Positions 25,392-34,076 of a DNA stretch of 64,000 nt are shown here, piece after piece. The DNA comes from Chitinophaga pinensis. GTDB lineage: Bacteria > Bacteroidota > Bacteroidia > Chitinophagales > Chitinophagaceae. A program made the translations under genes and the position numbers. The notes beneath the pieces were generated by a model. It did not search any database. It saw nothing but the letters and a program-made list of their open reading frames with translations, and was not told the DNA's origin. The stretch spans positions 25,408-89,407 of the forward strand of contig CAMCAY010000004.1 in assembly GCA_945872815.1 (NCBI GenBank), in the 5' to 3' direction. Numbering within the stretch: the first letter of the stretch is position 1; each line of letters starts with the position of its first letter.

Positions 25392-26639
25392 TTACTTCAA
25401 CTCAATTACCGTTATCTCCGGCATCACTCCCACTCTTCCGGGATACCCAATAAACCCAAATCCTCTGTTAACATACAATTTCTTATTGTCTTCTTCATAT
25501 AAACCCGCCCATTCTTTATACATATACTGAACAGGACTCCATTTAAAGCCGGGAATCTCCACACCAAATTGCATACCATGCGTATGACCACTAAGGGTAA
25601 GATCAATATCAGGATATTGAGTTCTAACTTGGGCGTGCCAATGGCTGGGATCATGACTCATCAATATTTTAAAAGGATATTGATCAGCACCCTGATATGC
25701 TTTATCCATTTTTCCGTGTTTTGGAAAACGACCTTTTGCACTCCAATTTTCAATTCCAATCAACGCAATTTTCTCATCATCTTTTTCAAATACAACATGT
25801 TCATTCATCAACAATCTCCACCCCATTTCAGCTTGCACTTTTTTTAAGTTTTCAAGATTTTGTTCTTTAGTGATTCCTTCATTCGGCCATTGTACATAAT
25901 CCCCATAATCATGATTGCCTAATGTAGAATATACGCCCATTGGCGCTTTCAGGCGAGAAAAAACATCTTTAAAATCATTCATTTCAGAAGCTTTATCATT
26001 GACCAAATCTCCTGTAAATAAAATCAAATCTGCTTGTTGAGCCATGATCATTTCTACCCCATGCTCCACCGCTTTTTTATCTGTAAAGCTTCCGCTATGA
26101 ATATCACTGATGTGAACAATTTTCAGTCCGCGAAAAGACGCAGGTAAATTTTTAAAGGACAATTTTTGGCGGATTACTTTGTACTGATATTTATTTCTAA
26201 AACCGTAAAACAAACTTCCAAACAGAACGGTGCCGGCTGTTAATCCAAGCCAACTAAGGAATACAGATCTTGAAATGAATTCTTCTGGATTGTTTTGAAT
26301 ACCTCTTGACACAGAAATTTTTTGCAGCAACCATTGTATCATTCTTCTCACATCATCTATCATCAAAAACAAAGAAGCAAGAAATTTAGCAAGTAACAAT
26401 CCAATGATAATTGCAAAAAGATAAGTTCGGACAATTTTCCCCAAAAAATCTTGAGGTGTATATACAAACATCAGAAACCCTAATATGGATAGAATAGTTA
26501 GGCCCCAATAGATTGAATTAATAATGTATTTTGTTCGGAAGAGAGAGTTGTGGGTTACCAGCTTAATTGCCTGAAAAACATAGAGGTCAAGGACTAATAG
26601 TATTAATATAAAAATAAAGACTCCAGAAGTTGATCGCAT
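25392..26639 (-). CDS. Membrane-anchored metallophosphoesterase
   Basis: 415 aa. The N-terminal 120 residues have four hydrophobic segments. The catalytic domain has the calcineurin-like motifs in order: IVHISDIHSG, LFTGDLVND, LGNHDYG, a middle MSHDP, and SGHTHGMQFG. Two metal ions are expected, and the ligand residues D, H, N and H are all present. Similar proteins include YaeI-type lipid A precursor and UDP-diacylglucosamine-like hydrolases; the substrate is unknown. It is convergent with the helicase gene and divergent from parA. Confidence 0.88.
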   Translation of the reverse strand: MRSTSGVFIFILILLVLDLYVFQAIKLVTHNSLFRTKYIINSIYWGLTILSILGFLMFVYTPQDFLGKIVRTYLFAIIIGLLLAKFLASLFLMIDDVRRMIQWLLQKISVSRGIQNNPEEFISRSVFLSWLGLTAGTVLFGSLFYGFRNKYQYKVIRQKLSFKNLPASFRGLKIVHISDIHSGSFTDKKAVEHGVEMIMAQQADLILFTGDLVNDKASEMNDFKDVFSRLKAPMGVYSTLGNHDYGDYVQWPNEGITKEQNLENLKKVQAEMGWRLLMNEHVVFEKDDEKIALIGIENWSAKGRFPKHGKMDKAYQGADQYPFKILMSHDPSHWHAQVRTQYPDIDLTLSGHTHGMQFGVEIPGFKWSPVQYMYKEWAGLYEEDNKKLYVNRGFGFIGYPGRVGVMPEITVIELK

Positions 26640-26781
26640 GGAATTAATTTAGGAAGTAATGGATAATAAATTGGCCAAAAATTTCAATTCGAGTAATGTG
26701 CAAATTTCGGCTTGAATTTTTATAAAAATTGCATTTGACAAATAAATAACAATATCATACAATAACATTTATAAAGCATTA

Positions 26782-26815
26782 TTGTTCAATATCTTAAATC
26801 GATTACCTACATTTG
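26782..26815 (+). promoter_or_regulatory. Possible promoter of the parA operon
   Basis: TTG (26782-26784), a 23-nt spacer and TACATTTG (26808-26815) fit the Bacteroidota pattern at the long end of its range. The start codon is about 90 nt downstream. Confidence 0.4.
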
Positions 26816-26908
26816 TTAACTTTAGTTTCGGATGTCTTAATAACTTTAAATAAAATAAAGAAAAAAATCACCGAATTTTGCATTATATAAAATAGCATAA
26901 ATTATTAT

Positions 26909-27709
26909 ATGGCAAGAATTATTGGCGTAGCCAATCAAAAAGGAGGGGTAGGAAAAACAACCACAGCAATAAATTTAGCTGCAAGCCTTGCTATACTGGA
27001 ATATAAAACCTTACTTGTAGATGCCGATCCTCAGGCAAACAGTACAACGGGAGTTGGATTTGATCTTCAAAATATCACCAAAAGCTTATACGACTGTATG
27101 GTCAATGAAGCTGAAGCTAAAGATGTGATTCTTAAGACTGCAATTCCTCATCTTGATTTAATTCCTTCGCATATTGATTTGGTTGGGGCAGAAATAGAAA
27201 TGATTGAATATCCCAATCGTGAAATGGTTATAAAAAAAGCACTTGAATCTATTTCCGATGATTATGAATTTGTAATCATTGACTGTTCTCCTTCTTTAGG
27301 TCTGATTACCGTAAATGCATTGACGGCAGCCGATAGCGTTGTTATTCCGGTACAAACAGAATTTTTTGCATTAGAAGGATTGGGGAAATTATTGAATACC
27401 GTTAAGATTGTTCAAAACCGATTGAATGTAGAGCTAAAAATTGAAGGTATATTGATGACCATGTACGATGGACGTTTAAGATTATGCAACCAAGTAGTAA
27501 GTGAAGTAAGACGACATTTTGAAGACATGGTTTTCAGCAGTATCATCCACAGAAATACCAAATTAAGCGAAGCACCCAGTGTAGGAAAACCTGTTATCCT
27601 ATATGATTCGGATAGTAAGGGTGCTGTAAATTATCTTAACCTTGCAAAAGAAATACTGCAAAAAAACAACATGACGAAAATCAAACAGGAAGATAAAATC
27701 ATCAATTGA
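26909..27709 (+). CDS. parA: ParA/Soj chromosome partitioning ATPase
   Basis: 266 aa. Walker A is the deviant form [15 protein letters not shown], Walker B is [15 protein letters not shown], and the later [11 protein letters not shown] and [19 protein letters not shown] segments are typical. It binds DNA non-specifically and drives segregation with ParB. It is first in parA-parB-DUF5683-dapB. No parS-like site was seen close by. Confidence 0.95.
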   Translation: MARIIGVANQKGGVGKTTTAINLAASLAILEYKTLLVDADPQANSTTGVGFDLQNITKSLYDCMVNEAEAKDVILKTAIPHLDLIPSHIDLVGAEIEMIEYPNREMVIKKALESISDDYEFVIIDCSPSLGLITVNALTAADSVVIPVQTEFFALEGLGKLLNTVKIVQNRLNVELKIEGILMTMYDGRLRLCNQVVSEVRRHFEDMVFSSIIHRNTKLSEAPSVGKPVILYDSDSKGAVNYLNLAKEILQKNNMTKIKQEDKIIN

Positions 27710-27765
27710 TTTTTGATTTCCTATCATGACTTTTGCTGATACTTACGAACATAATAACAAAACCC

Positions 27766-28674
27766 ATGCAAAAAAAATCAGACGCTTTAGGAAAAGGAAT
27801 CAGAAGTCTGTTGCAGAATATTGATGCCGAATTAAAAAACACTTCAGGTAGTTTGAAAAATGAAGTGATTGAAAAGTCTACCGGCACCATGAATGTATCT
27901 TTGGATAAAATTGATGTAAATCCGCATCAACCAAGAACAGATTTCAACGAGACTGCCCTTAAAGAACTTTCTGATTCTATAAAATTACATGGAATCATTC
28001 AACCATTAACTGTATCAACCATACCGAATGGCAGGTACAGACTTATAGCAGGAGAAAGAAGATTCCGTGCTTCAAAAATGGCTGGGCTTAAAGAAGTACC
28101 TGTTTATATTCGTGATCTCAATAAAGACAGCATCCTCGAATTAGCGCTTCTTGAAAACCTGCAAAGAGAAAACCTAAATGCAATTGAAATAGCCATCAGT
28201 TATAAAAGACTCATGGATGAATTGAGTTACACTGAAGAACAACTTGCAGACAGAATCGGAAAAGACAGAAGTACAGTTGCCAATGATATCAGATTGTTAA
28301 AACTCCCTCCAGCTATTCAAATTGCCGTAAGAAGCAAAGAAATCAGCAAGGCGCATGCTAGGTCAATCATCAGTATAGAAATGGCCGATAAGCAAATGTT
28401 TATCTTCAACGAAATCAAAAATAAAAAATTATCGGTAAGACAAACCGAAGAGCTGGTTAGAAAAATGCAGGCAGGCAAATCGGCGAAAGAATCTTCCAAG
28501 CAATCTCCCATTCCCGATACCTATAAGAAAATTGAAAATAACATTGCTTCACAATTTGGCACAAGGGTTAAACTTACTCACAATAAAAAAGGATACGGCA
28601 GTATACTTTTTGAATACTATTCAATTGATGAATTGAATGCGCTGCTCGAAAAATTAAAAATCAATGTAAGCTGA
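27766..28674 (+). CDS. parB: ParB/Spo0J chromosome partitioning protein
   Basis: 302 aa from ATG 27766 (MQKKSDALGKGIRSLL); an earlier in-frame start would add 11 residues with no similarity. The ParB/Srx box is LIAGERRFRASKMAGL, followed by the helix-turn-helix SYTEEQLADRIGKDRSTVANDIRLL, and a C-terminal dimerisation part (QFGTRVKLTHNKKGYGSILFEYY). It binds parS and spreads as a CTP clamp. It starts 57 nt after parA and its stop overlaps the next ATG by 1 nt. Confidence 0.95.
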   Translation: MQKKSDALGKGIRSLLQNIDAELKNTSGSLKNEVIEKSTGTMNVSLDKIDVNPHQPRTDFNETALKELSDSIKLHGIIQPLTVSTIPNGRYRLIAGERRFRASKMAGLKEVPVYIRDLNKDSILELALLENLQRENLNAIEIAISYKRLMDELSYTEEQLADRIGKDRSTVANDIRLLKLPPAIQIAVRSKEISKAHARSIISIEMADKQMFIFNEIKNKKLSVRQTEELVRKMQAGKSAKESSKQSPIPDTYKKIENNIASQFGTRVKLTHNKKGYGSILFEYYSIDELNALLEKLKINVS

Positions 28675-29258
28675 TGCTACTTTTTCAAAAAAGTCATTCA
28701 ATATTTTTTTTGTTGATGTTCTCTCATTTTTTATCATCAGCCCAACTGAATGAAACTTCAGCTTCTGCAAAGAAAAGTAAATCAATAAATTCAGCTAACC
28801 CCTATAACCCTCGCATTCCCATCATTCATTCTGCAATCATTCCGGGATGGGGTCAAATTAACAACAAAAAATACTGGAAACTGCCGCTTGTTTATGGTGC
28901 ATTGGGAACAACTGCTTACTTATTTAACCGAAATATCAAAACATACAAAGATGCCAGAAGCGCCTATACTTTGGCAGTAGATGGAGACCCATCCAATGAC
29001 TATCTGATAAAACAACCCTATTATACAGTAAAAGACCAGCCGGAGAGAATAAGAACATTCAGAGATCAAGTAAGACAAGATGTAGATTACTGTGTAGTTT
29101 TTTTTATTTTCTTTTGGGGATTAAATGTCGCTGATGCCGCTGTAGATGCACATTTGAAAACTTTCGATGTAAGTGATAACCTTAGTATTGAATTCAAACC
29201 CGGCTATTCTCCCACGGCGCATACCAACGGATTAAGCCTTTTACTCAATATTAAATAA
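28674..29258 (+). CDS. DUF5683 membrane or secreted protein
   Basis: 194 aa. A signal-like hydrophobic start (SIFFLLMFSHFLSSAQ) is followed by a polar stretch, then IIPGWGQINNKKYWKLPLVYGALGTTAYLFN, which is the DUF5683 core, and a second hydrophobic segment near 140-158. The function is unknown. The gene always travels with parA, parB and dapB in this phylum, and its ATG overlaps the parB stop. Its place in the operon is reliable; a link to segregation is not shown. Confidence 0.83.
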   Translation: MLLFQKSHSIFFLLMFSHFLSSAQLNETSASAKKSKSINSANPYNPRIPIIHSAIIPGWGQINNKKYWKLPLVYGALGTTAYLFNRNIKTYKDARSAYTLAVDGDPSNDYLIKQPYYTVKDQPERIRTFRDQVRQDVDYCVVFFIFFWGLNVADAAVDAHLKTFDVSDNLSIEFKPGYSPTAHTNGLSLLLNIK

Positions 29259-29274
29259 GTTAGAAAATTAGATC

Positions 29275-29305
29275 TTGCTTTTAAAATTATTTAAAGATAG
29301 ATTTG
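29275..29305 (+). promoter_or_regulatory. Internal promoter before dapB
   Basis: TTG, a 20-nt spacer and TAGATTTG match the Bacteroidota consensus well. It lies between DUF5683 and dapB, 25 nt before the dapB ATG, so dapB can be made independently of the par genes. Confidence 0.55.
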
Positions 29306-29330
29306 ATACAAATAGTATTAATTTAAAATC

Positions 29331-30053
29331 ATGAAAATAGCAATTATCGGATATGGTAAAATGGGCAAGGCAATTGAAGAAATAGCATTGCAAAAAGGAC
29401 ATGAAATTGCACTGACTATTTCTATTGAAAATATAAATGAGTTTACTAAAGAAAATTTGCAAAAATGTGATCTGGCAATTGAATTTACCGGGCCTGAAAG
29501 TGCGGCAGATAATATTAAAAAGTGTTTTGACGCAGGGCTTCCAGTTGTATGCGGAAGTACAGGTTGGTTAAATCAATGGGAAGAGATTGAACAATATCGA
29601 AAGGAAAAAAATGGAGCTTTTTTATACGCAAGTAATTTCAGTATAGGCGTTAATGTGTTTTTTGAAATCAATCGTCAATTAGCAGATTTAATGAATAGCA
29701 GACCTGAATACAACATTACAGTAGAAGAAATTCATCACACCCAAAAAAAAGATGCACCCAGTGGCACAGCCATCACGATTGCTGAAGGAATACTTGAAAA
29801 AATAAAAAGAAAGAGCAAATGGATTTTGGGTATAAGTGAGAATACAGAAGAACTAAACATTGTTAGCAAAAGAATTGACCCAGCCCCCGGGACACATATT
29901 GTAACTTATGATTCAGACATTGATAGTATTGAAATAAAACATACTGCTCACAGCAGAAAGGGCTTTGCTTTTGGAGCTGTTTTGGCTGCTGAATTTCTGA
30001 AAGAAAAAAAGGGAATTTATTCTATGCAAGATGTGCTTAATTTTAAATCTTGA
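29331..30053 (+). CDS. dapB: 4-hydroxy-tetrahydrodipicolinate reductase
   Basis: 240 aa, slightly short for the family but complete. The NAD(P) site is IIGYGKMGKAIEE and the catalytic segment is EEIHHTQKKDAPSGTA, which supplies the conserved His and Lys. It reduces the dihydrodipicolinate precursor in lysine and cell wall synthesis, two steps before DapD, also in this window. A strong terminator follows. Confidence 0.95.
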   Translation: MKIAIIGYGKMGKAIEEIALQKGHEIALTISIENINEFTKENLQKCDLAIEFTGPESAADNIKKCFDAGLPVVCGSTGWLNQWEEIEQYRKEKNGAFLYASNFSIGVNVFFEINRQLADLMNSRPEYNITVEEIHHTQKKDAPSGTAITIAEGILEKIKRKSKWILGISENTEELNIVSKRIDPAPGTHIVTYDSDIDSIEIKHTAHSRKGFAFGAVLAAEFLKEKKGIYSMQDVLNFKS

Positions 30054-30080
30054 TTAATCAGCTTCAAACTTTCTAAAAAT

Positions 30081-30115
30081 AACAAAGGCTGCCTATTTAG
30101 ACAGCCTTTGTTTTA
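30081..30115 (+). terminator. Rho-independent terminator after dapB
   Basis: AACAAAGGCTG pairs with CAGCCTTTGTT around a 10-nt loop and runs into TTTTATTT. It closes the parA-dapB unit. Confidence 0.85.
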
Positions 30116-30140
30116 TTTAAGTGATATTTAATTCAATAAG

Positions 30141-30713
30141 TTAAAACTTATAATTCAGACCAACTGCAATGTTAGATAAATTGAAATTTAAATCAAGCCC
30201 ATTTACAGATTTAGACCCAGATACGTCAAAGCTCGTAGTACTATAATTAATTGATCCAATAGTAGCTTGCATAGCAAACTTATCGGAAACAAAATAACTG
30301 ATAGCTGGTGAAACTCCCACAACAAATGCATTAGTCTTAAATTTATTAACCTTATCATTTATTGTAACATAAGCTGCACCTAATCTGCCAAAAAATGAAA
30401 ACTTATTGGCGGGAGTGAAATAATATCTTGAAGCAATTCCAAAACCCATCGAATTGTCATTTATGGTTTTTAAGTTTACTTCCTCAAATGTTTCTTGACC
30501 AAAAAGCAATTCTCCTTCAAGCGATAAATTATTAGTGATAAAATATCCTACACTTGGACTAAAGGAAAACGAAGTTTGTTTTGTATCATTATTGTTATCG
30601 GTTAATGACGAATAGCCAACTGAACCTGAGGCAAACATGTCACCTTTAGCAAATTGAGCGCTACTTGTAAACGCTGTACCAGCAAAAGCGGCAATCATTA
30701 ATAGTTTTTTCAT
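30141..30713 (-). CDS. Outer membrane beta-barrel porin-like protein
   Basis: 190 aa. A signal peptide ends ATFTSSAQ-like (residues 1-19). The body is alternating amphipathic strands (FASGSVGYSSL, SFSPSVGYFITNNLSLEGELLFG, MGFGIASRYYF, FSFFGRLGAAYVTIN) and a final strand ending VGLNYKF, with Phe at the C-terminus as is normal for barrels. It is an 8-strand OmpW/porin-family type of unknown substrate. It is followed by no gene on this strand and preceded by another barrel gene 51 nt upstream. Confidence 0.85.
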   Translation of the reverse strand: MKKLLMIAAFAGTAFTSSAQFAKGDMFASGSVGYSSLTDNNNDTKQTSFSFSPSVGYFITNNLSLEGELLFGQETFEEVNLKTINDNSMGFGIASRYYFTPANKFSFFGRLGAAYVTINDKVNKFKTNAFVVGVSPAISYFVSDKFAMQATIGSINYSTTSFDVSGSKSVNGLDLNFNLSNIAVGLNYKF

Positions 30714-30764
30714 TTTGTTTGGTTTTTGGTTAGTAAATAAAAAACAATCTTTAATTAAATATTC

Positions 30765-31658
30765 TTAAAAATAAAAATTCATACTGATTGAACCAACACC
30801 CACACCACCTAAACCAATTCTATTATCTTTTGGCCCTTGCTTGGTAAAATCAGAATAATATGCCGCTGCATCAGAAGCAGCAGGTAATCCCTGAATACCA
30901 ATGCCTGTGAATTTGTGAATTTCTTTACTATAAGCCTGGTAATTAAAAGTCAACCCATAATTATATTGAGCTCCTATAGCAATTTTTGGGAAAATAAAAT
31001 ATTCAGCTCCAATAAATCCTTGAACAGTAAAACCTACACCTAGGCCACTTGTGTGCGCGATAGATCTTATATAGTCACTTTTATTATACGAAGATTGATC
31101 TCCAAAACCCAACTGCGAAGGTCCTTTAAAATATTGAGTAGCGCTGTCAATTTTACTTGATTTTATGTTTAATAAAACATCTGCTCCGTAAAATCCTTGT
31201 AAGCGTGTTTTACCTTTTCTGTATTCTTTACCTACACCAAGTGTTACATTAAAGTTAGAATTGGTTACAGTTAATGTTCTAGATATTAGTGGGGCTAATA
31301 TTGGAGATTCTCCAACAGTTGGATTAGGTATTGCAGTATCTCTTGCGTAAGTTGGAGAAATAATTTTACCGGTATTAATATCCAAATTTACAATTGCTCT
31401 GTTTGCTTGGTGAGCTGTAACAAATTTTTTACCAACGATAACACCCGTTTTCAAAAAATCTACATTAGGGGCATCATTATTATCAGTACCGTTAAAAATA
31501 TTTCCAACATATTTAAATAAACCGCTTGGGTTGAACCCAATTGACCAATCCCCTTTCTCAGGCAGATAATTTTCTCCTTTTTTCGATTTTAATTCTTGTG
31601 CATTTGCTTGTGATGCGATCACAACAAAAGCAGTAAATAAAATAGATAGCTTTTTCAT
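30765..31658 (-). CDS. Outer membrane protein of unknown function, possibly a beta-barrel
   Basis: 297 aa with a signal peptide (residues 1-20, LFTAFVVIASQANAQ). The mature part is rich in aromatic and glycine residues with alternating strands (GDWSIGFNPSGLFKYVGNIF, FNVTLGVGKEYRKGKTR, GFGVQG-like near 195-220), and the end is GSISMNFYF, a C-terminal aromatic. No specific family was recognised. It is separated from the following barrel gene by 51 nt and may share a transcript. A good promoter lies upstream. Confidence 0.7.
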   Translation of the reverse strand: MKKLSILFTAFVVIASQANAQELKSKKGENYLPEKGDWSIGFNPSGLFKYVGNIFNGTDNNDAPNVDFLKTGVIVGKKFVTAHQANRAIVNLDINTGKIISPTYARDTAIPNPTVGESPILAPLISRTLTVTNSNFNVTLGVGKEYRKGKTRLQGFYGADVLLNIKSSKIDSATQYFKGPSQLGFGDQSSYNKSDYIRSIAHTSGLGVGFTVQGFIGAEYFIFPKIAIGAQYNYGLTFNYQAYSKEIHKFTGIGIQGLPAASDAAAYYSDFTKQGPKDNRIGLGGVGVGSISMNFYF

Positions 31659-31692
31659 TTGATTTAGTTTAATTTAATGGTAAGTAATACCC

Positions 31693-31725
31693 CAAAAGTA
31701 GTATATTATTTTTAAAATTCCACAA
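31693..31725 (-). promoter_or_regulatory. Promoter of the outer membrane protein genes
   Basis: On the minus strand TTG, a 22-nt spacer and TACTTTTG match the Bacteroidota consensus. The -7 element is about 35 nt before the start codon. Confidence 0.5.
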
Positions 31726-31789
31726 TTTATTAACAAACTTATAAACATAATAATAGTATTAAATTCATATACAATTGATAATGTTTTAC

Positions 31790-32734
31790 TTAATAAATAA
31801 TATTTTTTATCATGTCTGATGTCATGTTGGATAAGTTAAATTCTTCTTTCCAACCCCAATCTTTCCTTGCAACGGAATCATCTATACTTTGAGGCCAGCT
31901 ATCTGCAATCGCCTGTCGATAATCAGCATGATAATTAATTCTAAAATCTGGAATGTGTTGAGTTATCTCACTACTAATTTCCTTTGGAGAAAAACTCATT
32001 CCGGAAATGTTATAGGATGTTCTTACAGATATTTTGTCAAGTGGCGCCTCCATCAACTCAATCGTTGCTCTGATCGCATCGGGCATGTACATCATTGGTA
32101 AGTACGTATCTTCTTTTAAAAAACAATTATACCTTTTTTCCTGAATGGCTTCATGAAATATCTCTACTGCATAATCAGTGGTACCACCCCCAGGTGCACT
32201 TTTGTAACTAATCAATCCGGGATACCGCAAACTCCTTACATCTACCCCATATCTGTTGAAATAGTAATTACACCAAAATTCTCCGGCATATTTACTGATT
32301 CCATAAACTGTGATGGGCTCAATGATCGTTTGCTGCGGGCAATTTACTTTGGGTGAAGTGGGCCCAAATACAGCAATACTACTGGGCCAGTAAACTTTAT
32401 GCAATTTTTCTTCTCTGGCAATATCCAATACATTCAACAGACTTTGCATATTCAAACTCCAGGCTAGATTGGGATTTTTTTCTCCCGTAGCTGACAGTAT
32501 CGCTGCGAGCAAATAAATTTGTGTTATCCCCTGACGAATCACTTGCACATGGAGCATCTCCTTATTCATCACATCCAAACTAACATAAGGTCCTGTCCCT
32601 TTCAATAGTTCATTTTCTTCGCGCAAATCAGATGCGATAACATTGCTGTTCCCGTATATTTTCCTCAATGCAAGTGTAAGCTCTACGCCTATTTGTCCAC
32701 TTGCACCTATTACCAAAACTCTTTCTTTTACCAT
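31790..32734 (-). CDS. NAD-dependent epimerase-type L-threonine 3-dehydrogenase
   Basis: 314 aa, short-chain/epimerase fold. NAD site VIGASGQIGVELTLAL, catalytic Tyr-Lys pair in TVYGISKYAGE, and the signature GGGTTDYAVEIFHEAI that marks the SDR-type threonine dehydrogenases. It oxidises L-threonine to 2-amino-3-ketobutyrate. A partner ligase (Kbl) is not in this window. The sequence is complete, and the gene stands alone with 56 nt of AT-rich sequence before the next gene (kdsA) on the other strand. Confidence 0.9.
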   Translation of the reverse strand: MVKERVLVIGASGQIGVELTLALRKIYGNSNVIASDLREENELLKGTGPYVSLDVMNKEMLHVQVIRQGITQIYLLAAILSATGEKNPNLAWSLNMQSLLNVLDIAREEKLHKVYWPSSIAVFGPTSPKVNCPQQTIIEPITVYGISKYAGEFWCNYYFNRYGVDVRSLRYPGLISYKSAPGGGTTDYAVEIFHEAIQEKRYNCFLKEDTYLPMMYMPDAIRATIELMEAPLDKISVRTSYNISGMSFSPKEISSEITQHIPDFRINYHADYRQAIADSWPQSIDDSVARKDWGWKEEFNLSNMTSDMIKNIIY

Positions 32735-32808
32735 AATATTGATATTTAAAGTTGTAAATGTAATTGTTAAGTATATTTTGCAGAAAAATAATTGACTAAT
32801 TTTACAAA

Positions 32809-33630
32809 ATGAATCAAGATTTAAAAAGCCTTTTTAACAAGCAAAATATTAATGAAAATAATTTCTTTCTAATTGCCGGTCCATGTGTAGTCGAAGATCA
32901 GGAAATGGTGATGAGTATATCCAACAAGGTTGCGGAAATTTGTAACAGACTTCAAATACCTTTCATTTTCAAGGCCTCTTACAAAAAAGCCAATCGAACA
33001 AGCGCTGGATCCTTTACTGGAATTGGTGATATCAAAGCCCTGGAATTTGTTCACCAGGCCGGAAAAGAAAATAATATTCCAACTACAACTGACATACATT
33101 CTCCAGAAGAAGCGAATATTGCCTCAAATTATGTGGATGTACTGCAAATACCTGCTTTTCTATGCAGACAAACAGATTTACTATTGGCAGCCGCAGCTAC
33201 AAACAAAATTGTCAATGTAAAAAAAGGTCAATTTGTAAGCGGCCCTGCTATGAAATTCGCTGTTGACAAAATTAAACAAGCAGGCAACTCACGGGTATGG
33301 CTAACCGAAAGAGGCAACAGCTTCGGATACCAGGATTTAATAGTTGACTATCGCAACATTACCTGGATGAAAGAACATCAGGTTCCGGTAATAATGGATT
33401 GTACCCATTCATTACAACAACCCAATCAAACATCAGGCGTTACCGGAGGCAACCCACATCTAATCGAAACCATTGCTAAAGCTGCTATTGCAACAGGGGC
33501 AGATGGTATATTTATTGAAACACATCCCAATCCATCTAAAGCCAAGAGCGATGGAGCCAATATGCTTCAACTTGATTTATTGGAACCTTTACTGGAAAAA
33601 CTGGTTATACTAAAAAAGGGAGTTGTTTAA
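32809..33630 (+). CDS. kdsA: 3-deoxy-8-phosphooctulonate synthase (KDO-8-phosphate synthase)
   Basis: 273 aa. Core motifs FFLIAGPCVVEDQ, FKASYKKANRTSAGSF, DIHSPEEA, and MDCTHSLQQPNQTSGVTGG. It joins phosphoenolpyruvate to arabinose-5-phosphate to make the KDO precursor for lipopolysaccharide. The NxT/CTH pattern CTHSLQQPN suits the usual DAHP/KDO8P fold. It is convergent with the small PspC-like gene. Confidence 0.95.
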   Translation: MNQDLKSLFNKQNINENNFFLIAGPCVVEDQEMVMSISNKVAEICNRLQIPFIFKASYKKANRTSAGSFTGIGDIKALEFVHQAGKENNIPTTTDIHSPEEANIASNYVDVLQIPAFLCRQTDLLLAAAATNKIVNVKKGQFVSGPAMKFAVDKIKQAGNSRVWLTERGNSFGYQDLIVDYRNITWMKEHQVPVIMDCTHSLQQPNQTSGVTGGNPHLIETIAKAAIATGADGIFIETHPNPSKAKSDGANMLQLDLLEPLLEKLVILKKGVV

Positions 33631-33682
33631 TTTTTAGAAGAAACATTCACCAAAACAAGTTTCAAAGGCAAAGTCAGAAATA

Positions 33683-33901
33683 TCAATACCTAACTGGATT
33701 TCTCCTGGAAGCAAAAATGTATTTTTTTACATTCATCCAAAATGCCAGAAACAAATAAACTATTAATGGTGAACCCATGGTCAGAAAAGATATATAAATA
33801 AAATACCTTCTTATTATAGATGTTGCAATTCCCATCTTTTCTCCAATGGCAGTGCAAACGCCGAAAATATGCCACTCCACAAAATATTTTATCTTTTCCA
33901 T
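33683..33901 (-). CDS. PspC domain-containing small membrane protein
   Basis: 72 aa from MEKIKYFVEWHIFG; an ATG 9 codons upstream is less likely. The sequence FGVCTAIGEKMGIATSIIRRYF followed by a hydrophobic helix (FLTMGSPLIVYLFLAFWM) is the PspC pattern. It probably sits in the inner membrane. Function is unknown; stress sensing by analogy with phage-shock proteins is only a guess. Confidence 0.75.
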   Translation of the reverse strand: MEKIKYFVEWHIFGVCTAIGEKMGIATSIIRRYFIYISFLTMGSPLIVYLFLAFWMNVKKYIFASRRNPVRY

Positions 33902-34076
33902 ACCTATAAAATTATCACTTTTTATCAAATTCCTACAATGATTTCAGTAATTTTGCAGCTCAATTATTCATATATAATTATTATGCCTGTAACTGTTGGT
34001 TAGCATGATTATTAATTTTAAATGAATTTTTCTGACAATCAAAGATTTAGATTCATCAAAATATAAAATTTAAATT

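Noticed and set aside
26640..26908. parS site near parAB
   Set aside because: No GTTTCACGTGAAAC-like palindrome seen in this gap; it may lie elsewhere.
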